A DNA stretch of 64,000 bases from Patagioenas fasciata (lineage: Eukaryota; Chordata; Aves; Columbiformes; Columbidae). The position numbers and the translations under genes were made by a program. The stretch covers positions 14,060,488 through 14,124,487 of the forward strand of contig NC_092559.1 in assembly GCF_037038585.1 (NCBI RefSeq), given 5' to 3'. Numbering within the stretch: position 1 is the stretch's first letter; each line of letters begins with the position of its first letter. Under the pieces are notes generated by a model that was not told where the DNA came from, did no database searches, and worked only from the letters and a program-made list of their open reading frames with translations. Of this stretch, positions 55,188-64,000 are shown piece after piece.

Positions 55188-56966
55188 ATTTACAGAGTCA
55201 CCGAATGGTTGGGGTTGGAGGGGACCTCTGGAGATCATCTAGTGTAACCCACCTGCTAAAGCAGGTTCACCTAGAGCAGATCACACAGAAATGCGTTCAG
55301 GTGGGTTTTTAATGTCTCCAAGGAAGGAGACTGCACAACCTCTCTGGGCAGCCTGTTCCAGTGCTCTGTCACCCTCAAAGTAAAGAAGTTTCTTCCCATA
55401 TTCATATGGAACCTCCTATGTTTCAGTCTGTGCCCATTGCCCCTCATCCTATTGTTAGGCACCACTGACAAGGGTCTAATCTCATTTTCTTGACACCCAA
55501 CCTTGAGATATTTATAAGCATAACTAAGATCCCTTCTCAGCCTTCTCCAGGCTGAACAGACCCAGCTCTCTCAGTCTCTCTTCATAAGAAAGATGCTCCA
55601 GTCATAGTTGGAGCCCTCTGCTGGACTCCCTTCAGTAATTCCTTGTCCTTCTTAAACTGGGGAGCCCAGAACTGGACACAGTACTCCAGATGCGGCCTCA
55701 CCAGGGCAGAGCAGAGAGGGAGGATAACCTCCCTTGACCTGCTGGCCACACTCTTCCCAATGCACCCCAGGATACCATTGGCTTTCTTGGCCACAAGGGC
55801 ACATCGCTGATTCTTGATCAACCTGTTGTTGACCAGGACTCCCAGGTTCTTCTCTGCAATGCTGCTTTCCCACACATCAACCCCTAACCTGTATGGTGCC
55901 TGGGGTTATTCCTCCCCAGATACAAGAACCTACACTTGTTCAACTTCATTAGGTTCTTCTCTGCCCAGTTCTCCAGCCTGTCCAGATCTCACTGAATGGC
56001 AGCACAGCCTTCTGGTGTATCAAACACTCCTCCCAGTTTTGTATCATCAGCAAACTTGCTGAGGGTACACTCAGTCTTTTCATCCAGGTCACTGATGAAC
56101 AGGTTGAACAAGACTGGACCCAGTACTAACCCCTGGGGAACCCCACTAACTACAGACCTCCAACTAGACTCTGCACCATTGATCACAACCCTCTGAGCTC
56201 TGCCATACAGCCAGTTCTTGATCCATCTCACCGCGCACTCATCCAACCTACACTTCCTGAGCTTATCTATGAGGATGTTGTGAGAGACAGTGTCAAAAGC
56301 CTTGCTCAAGTCACGGTAGACAACATCCACTGCTCTTCCCTCATCTACCCAGCCAGTCATACCATCATAAAAGGCTATCAGGTTGGTCAAACATGATTTC
56401 CCTTTGGTGAACCCATGCTGACTACTCCTGATAACCTTCTTTTCCTCCACATGCTTGGGGATGATGTCCAGAATGAGTTGTTCCATCACCTTTCTAGGGA
56501 TGGAGGTGAGGCTGACTGGTCTGTAGTTTCCTGGGTCCTCCTTCTTGCCCTTTTTGAAGACCGGAGTGATGTTGGCCTTCTTCTAGTCCTCAGGCACCTC
56601 TCATCCATGACGTTTCCAAGATGATGGAGAGTGGCTTAGCAATAACATCTTCCAGCTCTCTCAGCACTCATGGGTGCGTCCCATCAGAGGCCATGGATTT
56701 GTGGGTGTCCAGTTTGCCTAACAATCTCTAACCTGATCCTCTTCAACCAAGGGAAAGTTTTCTTTTCTCCAGTCTTTCTCTCTTACCTCCAGGGTCTGGG
56801 ATTCCTGAGGGCTTGTCTTAGCAGTAAAGATGGAAGCAAAGGCAATATTCAGTAATTCTGCCTTCTCTGTATCCTCTATCACCAGGGCACCCACCTCACT
56901 CAGCACTGGACCTACATTTTCTCTAGCCTTCCTTTTGCTCTTGATGTACTTGAAGAAGCCCTTCTT
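55188..56966 (-). mobile_element. 5'-truncated CR1 with broken RT frame
   Basis: Minus strand. RT part 55989-56489 with [37 protein letters not shown] and [11 protein letters not shown]. Thumb region 55582-55875 and C-terminus 55271-55471 follow in other frames. A further upstream piece at 56718-56906 is broken. Its 5' side is cut at 56967 by LTR B. Confidence 0.8.
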
Positions 56967-57656
56967 TGTGGAATATCTTACAGACAGTCACCTTGAGTTA
57001 TTGGAACGTCCTTGACTAAAATAGAATGAGGAACCAGGATGATTTTCTACAAGATAAGAGGAGGTCGATGAAACACTGTCAGCATGATATTTACTGTGGA
57101 TGGGTTTCTATTAGACGGAGATTTGTTATTGAACTAGACAGGCCCAAAGGAATTTCAAGGCCACCTTGGAAAACTGAAAACAGGATCTGCTGTAGAAGCA
57201 AAACAATTCAGCAGCTACAAGGCAGCAACACGACGTAAATCAACAGACCTATCAGCAGTGAGACTCAGACGCATGGACAGTTCGTGAACATAGATGATAT
57301 CCAATCAGTTAATGCATGCTTGGAGCGTGGACGCGTGATCAGAAAATAACTGCATATATAAAAAGGCTTGTTTCTGTAATAAATCAGCTTTGCATGATTC
57401 ACATATTGAATCAGAATGCTGAGTCCTTTATTCGCTCCAACAATTTACAGTGTGTTAGCCAAACTGCCAGAGCGTGTGCAAGATTAAATAAACCAATTGC
57501 GAGATAGCTTTAAGTGCATGAACAGCTAGCATAAACCAATCGAAACAGAAAGTTAAATGTGTGTACGATAGCTACCAGCTATAAATGTAAGTGCCTTGCC
57601 TAAATAAAGGGTCTTTTGGTTCACCTGCACCAGGAGTCCGTGTCGTCAATCCCTCA
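56967..57656 (+). mobile_element. LTR family B, interrupted by LTR A
   Basis: TGTGGAATATCTTACAG at 56967 and the remainder from 57443 (TTTACAGTGTGTTAGCC) to CCCTCA at 57656 together match 33014-33321. The intervening 57060-57442 is an LTR A copy. PBS-like TGGTGACCCCAACGTGAT follows at 57659-57676. Confidence 0.75.
57060..57442 (+). mobile_element. LTR family A nested in LTR B
   Basis: From about GAGGAGG to CGCTCCAACA, matching 13379-13745 with clear divergence (GACAGGCCCAAAGGAAT block, TATATAAAAAGGCTTG, AATAAATC). Its first bases are degraded. It shows that family A inserted after family B was in place at this locus. Confidence 0.7.
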
Positions 57657-57925
57657 AATGGTGACCCCAACGTGATAGGGTCACAGAAACACTGAAGCGA
57701 GCGTCTGGAGGGACTCCAGCCGAACGATCATCTCGACAGCTGGACTGATCGAGAAACACGCCTGGGCAATCACCGTCTCACGAATACAGGTGAGCGGCTG
57801 GATAGTTAAATATGGGATCTAATTTGTCTGCAGAAGAAGAAGCTATAGTGAAACTATTTTTGTGAATTTTACAAAAGCAGAGAATAAAATATGAAGAACA
57901 TATTGTTAAGTTAATGCTAAAATGG
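57657..57925 (+). pseudogene. gag: Leader and gag start of the family B (class II) ERV
   Basis: A splice-donor-like ACAGGTGAGCGG (about 57786) precedes an ATG at 57812 (MGSNLSAEEEAIVKLF), similar to the family A gag start. A TGA follows within 20 codons, and by 57917 it is cut by a minus-strand integrase fragment. Confidence 0.7.
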
Positions 57926-58870
57926 TTTAAACGGCACTCCAACAACAGTAGCAGCAGTCTTTGATTCAGACACTATTCCCAAGTGCTGACTGATTTGCTG
58001 TACAATTTTTGAAATAAAATGTGGCCCTTTATCAGAGGATATATCAGCTGGAACTCCAAACCTTGGTATTATTTCTTGTACTAATGTTTTAGTTACCTGC
58101 CGAGCTTTTGCTGTTCTGGTAGGGAGTGCTTCTGACCAACTTGAAAAGGTATCAGTACCAACAAATATCGGCACCCCCCTTTTCTTGGGAGTTCCGAAAA
58201 ATCAATTTGCCATTATTGCATATGTTTATATAATGCTTCTGCTACTAAAGGCCAAACTAAATAGGAGGTAACAATAAGTTTTCCCTTGTGGGGTGTGAGC
58301 CCACCCTTCCTCATTATATGATTCCTCTAAATCTATAATAAGTTTCTGGCCTTCCTTAGTATATTCTGGCTTACCTTCTAAAATAACCTGCCCGTCGGGG
58401 ACTAGGGCACTTTCTACTTTTATCTTTTGCTTAGGCACCAGTTTTGCCTCTCTGTCCACCAGCTCATTTCCTCTTTCCAATTCCGAGCTCACTTTCTGGT
58501 GCGCCTTGATATGCATGATTGCCACCTTCTTAGGAAGTTGAGCTGCCAGTATTTCTTCTGCATGTTTGATATGTTTGCCTTGAGAGTTCAAGAGTCCTTT
58601 TTCTTTCCAAATTGTTCCGTGCGCATGCACAACCCTGAAAGCATACTTAGAGTCTGCATAAAAGTTCACAGTTTTACCTTCAGCTAGTTCCAGAGCACAA
58701 GTAAGGGCGATTATTTCTGCCTTTTGTGCTGAAGTATTTTAGGCAGAGGTCCAGATTCCATCACTTCATGACTAGTAGTTCTAGCATAACCAGCATGCCT
58801 TTCACCGTTCAGGATATTGCTGCTGTCGTACATAAAGCAGTTCTCAGTTTTCTCCATAGGATTGCCCTTT
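57917..58870 (-). pseudogene. pol: Class I ERV RNase H and integrase relic
   Basis: Minus strand. RNase H: MYDSSNILNGERHAGYAR (first Asp), TSAQKAEIIALTCALELAEG (Glu block), FYADSKYAFRVVHAHG (third acidic), MHIKAHQK. After a gap and frameshift near 58200 comes the integrase core: FVGTDTFSSWSEALPT (first Asp) and SSDKGPHFISK (second Asp). The catalytic Glu region is lost at the left end. RT and protease are absent. Confidence 0.75.
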
Positions 58871-58979
58871 AGATCTGGTCGGCTGGAGTATGTTGCTTCG
58901 ATGGTTTCCAGGCAATTATGATGAACTGGTTTTCCAATGTAACCACTGAGGAAAGAAGCTGGATTGACAATGTTAGTGA

Positions 58980-59230
58980 CGATGATTTAGCCTGATATTT
59001 GAGAAATCTTTGTGGGAAAGCCAATGTCCCATTGCTCATTTAATCCTCTCAAAGTCTCTAGCAACAAGTGCCATGGCGTTAACAGTTGTTTCTTTCCATC
59101 TTTGGGTAGTGCTTTGCCGCATAGTAACATCCTTCGTAAAGTCAATTCCAGAAGGCTAATACCCTCCTTCTTCAGAAGCAACTTTCATGTAGATAATATA
59201 AGTTCCCCCTCCTGTTCCCAGCAGCTCACC
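58980..59230 (-). pseudogene. gag: Gag matrix-like start fused to RNase H
   Basis: Minus strand, after a splice-donor-like GTAGGTGAGCTG. A frame with LLKKEGISLLELTLRRMLL and WDIGF resembles class II-type matrix proteins. It joins the pol relic near 58980, with everything between matrix and RNase H deleted. Confidence 0.5.
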
Positions 59231-59386
59231 TACTCTTGGTGTTGTGTCTTTTCAAGGATCCGGATCTTTGGCAGCTCCCCCCTGCTACTCTATCAGCTGT
59301 ACTGGGCTCCGTCTCCACATCTCGTTCGTCTTCGGCTGTCACAGCTTCACCTCTGTCTCTTCTTCATGCGAAATCCTCTTCATGCA

Positions 59387-59406
59387 GGATCACGTTGGAG
59401 TCACCA
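59387..59406 (-). other. Primer-binding-site-like sequence after LTR G
   Basis: TGGTGACTCCAACGTGATCC on the minus strand, two bases beyond the LTR G end (CGCGACA). Confidence 0.65.
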
Positions 59407-59408
59407 TA

Positions 59409-60165
59409 TGTCGCGGTTTCTTTCTTTCTTTCCCATGACCTCCATAACTAGCAGAAGAAGTCTCTTACAACCATTTAGCACAGAATAAGTCTATTAAGAG
59501 ATTTTTGGTTTAATTTCCCAGCTTTATCAGAACTACGGATCCACTGGGGATGCCTTTAAATTTCACCCTCAGACTCCTTCATTCAGAATTACAGTTCTCC
59601 AACAGCAACATTGCTGGGGGGTGGACTAAAGCCCCTCTTTCGCCGCTTTAGCAGTGGGCAGATAGATTTTTCCTTTTTTTTTATTTTTTTTAATTTTTTT
59701 TTAATTTTATTTCTCTTCTCGCTGCAGTTTAGATACAGGCAAGGACATGCAGGTGGTATAATCACTGGTACCAAGTGGGAGTTGCCAGGCCCTAGCAGAC
59801 TCCTCAGTTACAATGAGCTGAGTTTATCTTGCAGCTTGACACAGGCCTGAAATGTATGTTCAAGCTGTACACCACAGGCCTGGGATATTTTGCTTTTTTA
59901 TTTTACCATATCATTCCAGCCATAGTACACTTTATATGCAGTTCCTATTAGGTGAGCAATAGTTACATTCCTCAGCCCCATTTACCTTTTGCAATTTCTT
60001 ACAGGTGTCAATAAACAGCTTATTAACCACCAATCCATTATTTTCAATTTCCTAGATCCGAATGAGTTAATATTCTACCAACTTTTAAATACAACCTCTC
60101 CCAGGTTCACATCCATCATAGCATTTACTTTTCTTTCCCATATCTGCAGCTAGCATGTAAATTCA
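59409..60165 (-). mobile_element. LTR family G
   Basis: Minus-strand LTR ending CCGCGACA at 59409. It shares long blocks with 16150-17130 and with 21712-22075. The 5' edge is approximate. A T-rich low-complexity tract occupies 59670-59715. Confidence 0.6.
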
Positions 60166-61110
60166 ATGTGAATCAGAGTTTAACAACTTAAATTCTTTTC
60201 TCGTCTCAAAATTGTTAGATAAAAATAAGAGGAAATTAACTTACAGTACTGTACTTCATCCCATTTTTTCCAAAGATCTGCAGAACAACAGTAATTGCAA
60301 TACAGCACTATAACCCAGAATCCCACATTCAAGCCACACGTGAATACAATATTGTTTCAAACTTTCTTTTCTTAGAGGATTCCCCCACAAATCTACTCTA
60401 ATGTGTAAGGATGCATCCTAATGGGGAGCAAGGTGGTACTTTAGTACCTGAACCAAATTTTAGCATTGCACCTTTGATCTGCTTACTGCTCAGCCAGGTA
60501 GAGGTATCGCTGGGTCTCCCTGACAAAACAGGTCAGTGCACGGTGGAGCCCCATTGGCACCTGCCCCCCCTGGTGCCCTAGCAAATTGAACTGGGCAAGG
60601 CTTTTATTAGTGTCTCATCTAGCGTGCTACAACTGTTATCCCAAAAACAGGATTCTTTACCTGGTGCGCATACAAAAGAGCCAAATTTAGTACACCGAGA
60701 TGAGACACAGCCTATCAGAGAGTTGCGCAAGTCTGGATACCAGAATAAAGCTAGCATGCTAGAAATAAAAGTATCAGCTACCACGCACAAAATCTTATAA
60801 TCACATTCACGTGGTAAAGAACTGAATTACTCATGGTCTTCATATCATCACAAAATGTACATTTTGAATCCACGGATTCTCGTGATTTAGCAGTCTGTGA
60901 ACTTACTGTACCATATAACTGGCAAAGACTTATGAAACTGTAATGTGCTTAAACAGATACCTACAAAGAAAACAGGTTAATAACGAAAAGCATCTCACAG
61001 AGTGTTCTGCAAGTTCTCTGTGACTTGTGTGTTATCAGTTAGTTCTCTCCCAGCTTGTTGAAGGTCAAACCATTCCACCTGTAAAACTGTCTGCAACGAT
61101 TTAATGATCT
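60166..61110 (-). repeat. Repeat unit E, copy 3
   Basis: Reverse complement resembles 12505-13378 and 15180-16100. The cysteine-rich frame is again present but shorter (60578-60790, GCVSSRCTKFGSFVC). Confidence 0.55.
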
Positions 61111-61446
61111 CTTGCAAAGATTTATTTTTTGTCCTGCTCTTCTCACTTTAAAAACAACATACATTGTAACAAAGTATTATACTTCAAGGTTCCATTCTCT
61201 GGCCACTTCTTCTAGTCATCTAACTTACACAGCGGACACCATTGATTACAATATTTCGCAAGATCCTCCTTCCTTGTATTTCCAAGTACTTTCCAAAACT
61301 CCAAATATCTAGCAGGTGAGGCAAAAAGCCAGCTTGGTTGAGCAGGGATCTTCTTCTTGAAATACAGCAAAAAAAGAAATTACATGGTCAGGGGAAGTAA
61401 GGTCAGGCAACATGGGAGTAGTACAGAGATGGTGCTTGCCACTTGT
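61111..61446. other. No feature recognised
   Basis: AT-rich stretch between repeat E and LTR J. A 66-codon frame at 61112 has no recognisable content. Confidence 0.4.
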
Positions 61447-61734
61447 GGTGGTTTGACTGAAAATGGGTTATTTTTCTTCATGCAGTTAGAAATCTTTCTT
61501 TTTCATAGCTAGCACGCTCATCATTTGAACTTAGTTTGAGAACAAGAGATAACACCCTAGCACAGAGTTTATGTTTTTAATTGCTCTGGTCGGAGAGCCA
61601 AGGACACCTGAGTGCTCTACCCACAGGTGTGAGGCATCAAGGAAGGGGGGTACGGATGGGGCAGAGCTTGACTGACATCCAGACTGATCAGTAAGAGTAT
61701 TCCATCCCATTAGCGTCATGCTTCATACTTAAGG
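61447..61734 (-). mobile_element. LTR family J fragment
   Basis: Matches 6737-7030 (GGTTTGACTGAAA, CATGCAGTTAGAA, ATAGCTAGCACG, CTTCATACTTAAGGAGA). Cut where LTR H begins. Confidence 0.7.
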
Positions 61735-61872
61735 AGATCTCTTGGTCCAGGCCCATATCTGTAAATCTATAAATTGAGAACTGTTAATAAAAGTGATCTC
61801 AGCCTGGCTCAGCTTGGCCTTGTATCTGTGCATCTCTGTCTGCGTCTGTATGCATTGTTCCTCATCGCCGCA
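61735..61872 (+). mobile_element. LTR family H 3' half followed by a PBS-like site
   Basis: From CTTGGTCCAGGCCCATATC to CATCGCCGCA. TGGTGACCCGTGTGAG follows at 61875. This shows that family H is a true retroviral LTR with an internal region, and supports the ends assigned to the solo copies. Confidence 0.75.
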
Positions 61873-62380
61873 AATGGTGACCCGTGTGAGTGTCTGACCC
61901 CTGTGAGGCTCTTCATCTAGCAGAGTGTGTATGGCGGTAACCATGCAATCCAGTGGGTGAGTAAATTTTTGTGGCCACACATCCCTGGGTATAACAGGGA
62001 TAAGCAGTCCTCACTGAATGAGAGAGCTGTGGGACTGAGTTAGTATGGGACAAGCTGCTTCCCCTGTACATAAGCTATATCTGCAAGTTTTATAGCACAT
62101 ATTACGTGTTTCTGTGTATTGCCTTTCTGAAAATCAAACAACTTGTCAGGAATGTAAGTAAATTGTTTTATTGGTTGTTGTTACAACTCTCTCTTTATGG
62201 TGTTGTTTGTGTAAAAACACTGTAAGGCTTCTTCCCCCCTTCTCCCACTTACGCTGTACGCCGCTCTGTGCTTCCCTCTCCTCTTACCCCTTCTCATGGT
62301 TTTTACTTAGAAGATAGGCTCAGGAACGTCTGTTCCCAGTGGTGTTCTTAACAAATCAGTATTAGGGTGTGTTTTCACAG
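61873..62380 (+). mobile_element. ERV leader sequence of family H/E
   Basis: 61893-62084 is unassigned leader. 62085-62380 matches 14870-15130 (ATCAAACAACTTGTCAGGAA, CTCAGGAACGTCTG), including the region of the gag-like start, but without a usable frame. Confidence 0.5.
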
Positions 62381-62384
62381 TATC

Positions 62385-64000
62385 ACAGTATGTTTGGGAT
62401 GGGAAGGGACCTCAAAAGATCATCTAGTCCAATCCTCCTGCTGGAGCAGGAACGCCTAGGTGAGGTCGCACAGGAACATGTCCAGGTAGACCTTGAATGT
62501 CTCCAGGGAAGGAGACTCCACAACCTCCCTGGGTAGCCTGTTCCAGTGCTCTGTCACCCTCACTGAGAAGAAGTTTTTTCTCAAATTTAAGTGGAACCTC
62601 TTGTGTTCCAGCTTGATCCCATTACTCCTTGTCCTATCGTTGTTTGCCACCAAGAAGAGCCTGGTTCCATCCTCATGGCACTCACCCTTTATATATTTAT
62701 AAACATTAATAAGGTCACCCCTCAGTCTCCTCTTCTCCAAACTGAAGAGACCCAGCTCCCTCAGCCTTTCTTCATAAGGGAGATGCTCCACTCCCTTAAT
62801 CATCTTTGTTGCCCTACGCTGGACCCTCTCCAGCAGTTCCCTGTCCTTCTTGAACTGAGGGGCCCAGAACTGGACACAATATTCCAGATGGGGTCTCACC
62901 AGGGCGGAGTAGAGGGGAAGGAGGACCTCTCTCGATCTACTGACCACTCCCCTTGTAATACACCCCAGGATGCCATTGGCCTTCCTGGCCACAAGGGCAC
63001 AGTGCTGGCTCATGGTCATCCTGTTGTCCACCAGGACCCCCAGGTCCCTTTCCCCTACACTGCTCTCTAATATGTAATTTCCCAACCTATACTGGAACCT
63101 GGGGTTGTTCCTGCCCAGATGCAGGACTCTACACTTTCCCTTGTTAAATTTCATCAGGTTATTCCCTGCTCAACTCTCCAACCTGTCCAGATCCCGCTGG
63201 ATGGCAGCACAGCCTTCTGGCGTGTCAGCCACTCCGCCCAGCTTAGTGTCATCAGCAAACTTGCTGATAGTACACTCAATTCCCTCGTGCAAATCGTTAA
63301 TGAATATATTGAATAATATTGGCCCCAGTACTGACCCCTGAGGCACTCCACTAGATACTGGCCTCCAACTAGACTCCGCACCATTGACCACCACTCTCTG
63401 GCTTCTCTCTTTAACCCACCTCACTACTCTATTGTCTAGACCACACCTCCTCAATTTAGCTGTGAGGATGCTGTGAGAGACTGTGTCAAAGGCTTTACTG
63501 AAGTCAGGGTAGACCACATCCACCGCTCTGCCATCATCCATCCACCTTGTTAAATTCTCATAAAAGGCTATGAGATTGGTCAAGCATGACCTACCCTTGG
63601 TAAAGCCATGCTGACTGCCCCTAATGACCCTCTTATCCCTGATGTGCCTTGAGATGACACCAAGGACAAACTGTTCCATTACTTTCCCTGGGACAGAGGT
63701 GAGGCTGACCGGTCTATAATTACCCGGGTCCTCCTTCTTGCCCTTTTTGAAGACTGGAGTGACATTTGCTTTCCTCCAATCCTCGGGCACCTCTCCCGTT
63801 TCCCAAGACTTGGCAAAAATGATGGAGAGCGGTCTAGCAATGACTTCAGCCAGCTCCCTCAGCACCCGCGGATGCATCCCATCTGGACCCATGGATTTAT
63901 GGATGTCCAGACTATTTAATAGCTCCCTAACCCAGTCCTCATCGACTAAAGCAAACTCCTCCATTGACCTGGCTTCATCCGGGGTCTCAGGGGTATGGGG
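62385..64000 (-). mobile_element. 3' part of a comparatively intact CR1 (window end)
   Basis: Minus strand. 3' UTR begins about 62385 (CACAGTATCACAGTATG). ORF2 RT runs 63964-62456 with [67 protein letters not shown] and [13 protein letters not shown] single in-frame TGA at 63172-63170 lies between LDRLES and the next block, probably from TGG. The element continues beyond base 64000. Confidence 0.85.

Noticed and set aside
61875..61980. Possible coding start after LTR H in the flank
   Set aside because: It is the retroviral leader after a PBS-like site; frames are short and unrecognised.

Overview
The window looks like a piece of a bird W chromosome, probably from a songbird. Three things support this. 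(1) Two copies of the last two coding exons of a HINT1-type histidine-triad gene carry the substitutions expected of the W-linked gametolog HINTW (HINT1W, also called Wpkci/ASW). (2) Every LINE recognised is avian CR1. (3) Almost everything else is endogenous retrovirus (ERV) and LTR sequence, as expected of a non-recombining avian W. No bacterial, organellar, tRNA, rRNA or CRISPR signal was seen. The species and the W assignment are inferences.

Layout. The dominant structure is a giant inverted repeat. The left arm is 1-22541 and the right arm 32184-54724. Each position x in the left arm pairs with 54725-x in the right arm, at every place compared, so there is no net indel in 22.5 kb. I found only two mismatches (2403/52322 and 19511/35214). 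The outer end is not reached: the left arm starts at or before base 1. The arms flank a 9.6 kb single-copy spacer (22542-32183). A non-palindromic flank follows (54725-64000).

Read from the outside in, each arm holds: an LTR with a hairpin-repeat leader (family C); a nearly full-length CR1 split by a solo LTR (family H); a solo LTR (family J); HINTW exons 3 and 2; a further family H LTR; a class I (gamma-like) ERV with RT deleted; repeat unit E; a class II (beta-like) ERV LTR plus gag; a mosaic of pol, integrase and gag pieces in both orientations; LTRs C and B; and the 5' part of a second CR1. Family letters are mine.

The spacer holds a class II gag/pro-dUTPase/RT remnant (minus strand), a stretch encoding two CCHC zinc knuckles that match LIN28 and lie just upstream of a retroviral polypurine tract, a class III-like ERV fragment with an LTR flanked on both sides by inverted 3' ends, and the rest of the second CR1, which crosses the right arm boundary uninterrupted. 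At the left arm boundary this CR1 is cut and joined through the 4-bp microhomology CAAC to a 389-bp copy of arm sequence. The right boundary is therefore probably ancestral and the left one a template-switch junction. The 389-bp copies differ at two sites, while the 22.5 kb arms differ at about two in total, which points to continued arm-to-arm homogenisation.

The flank holds CR1 3' fragments, a nested LTR pair (A inside B), another RT-less retroviral remnant, more copies of repeats E, H and J, and the 3' half of a relatively young CR1 cut by the window end. Apart from HINTW, no host gene with a likely function was recognised. Retroviral and LINE frames are broken, and are described as relics.
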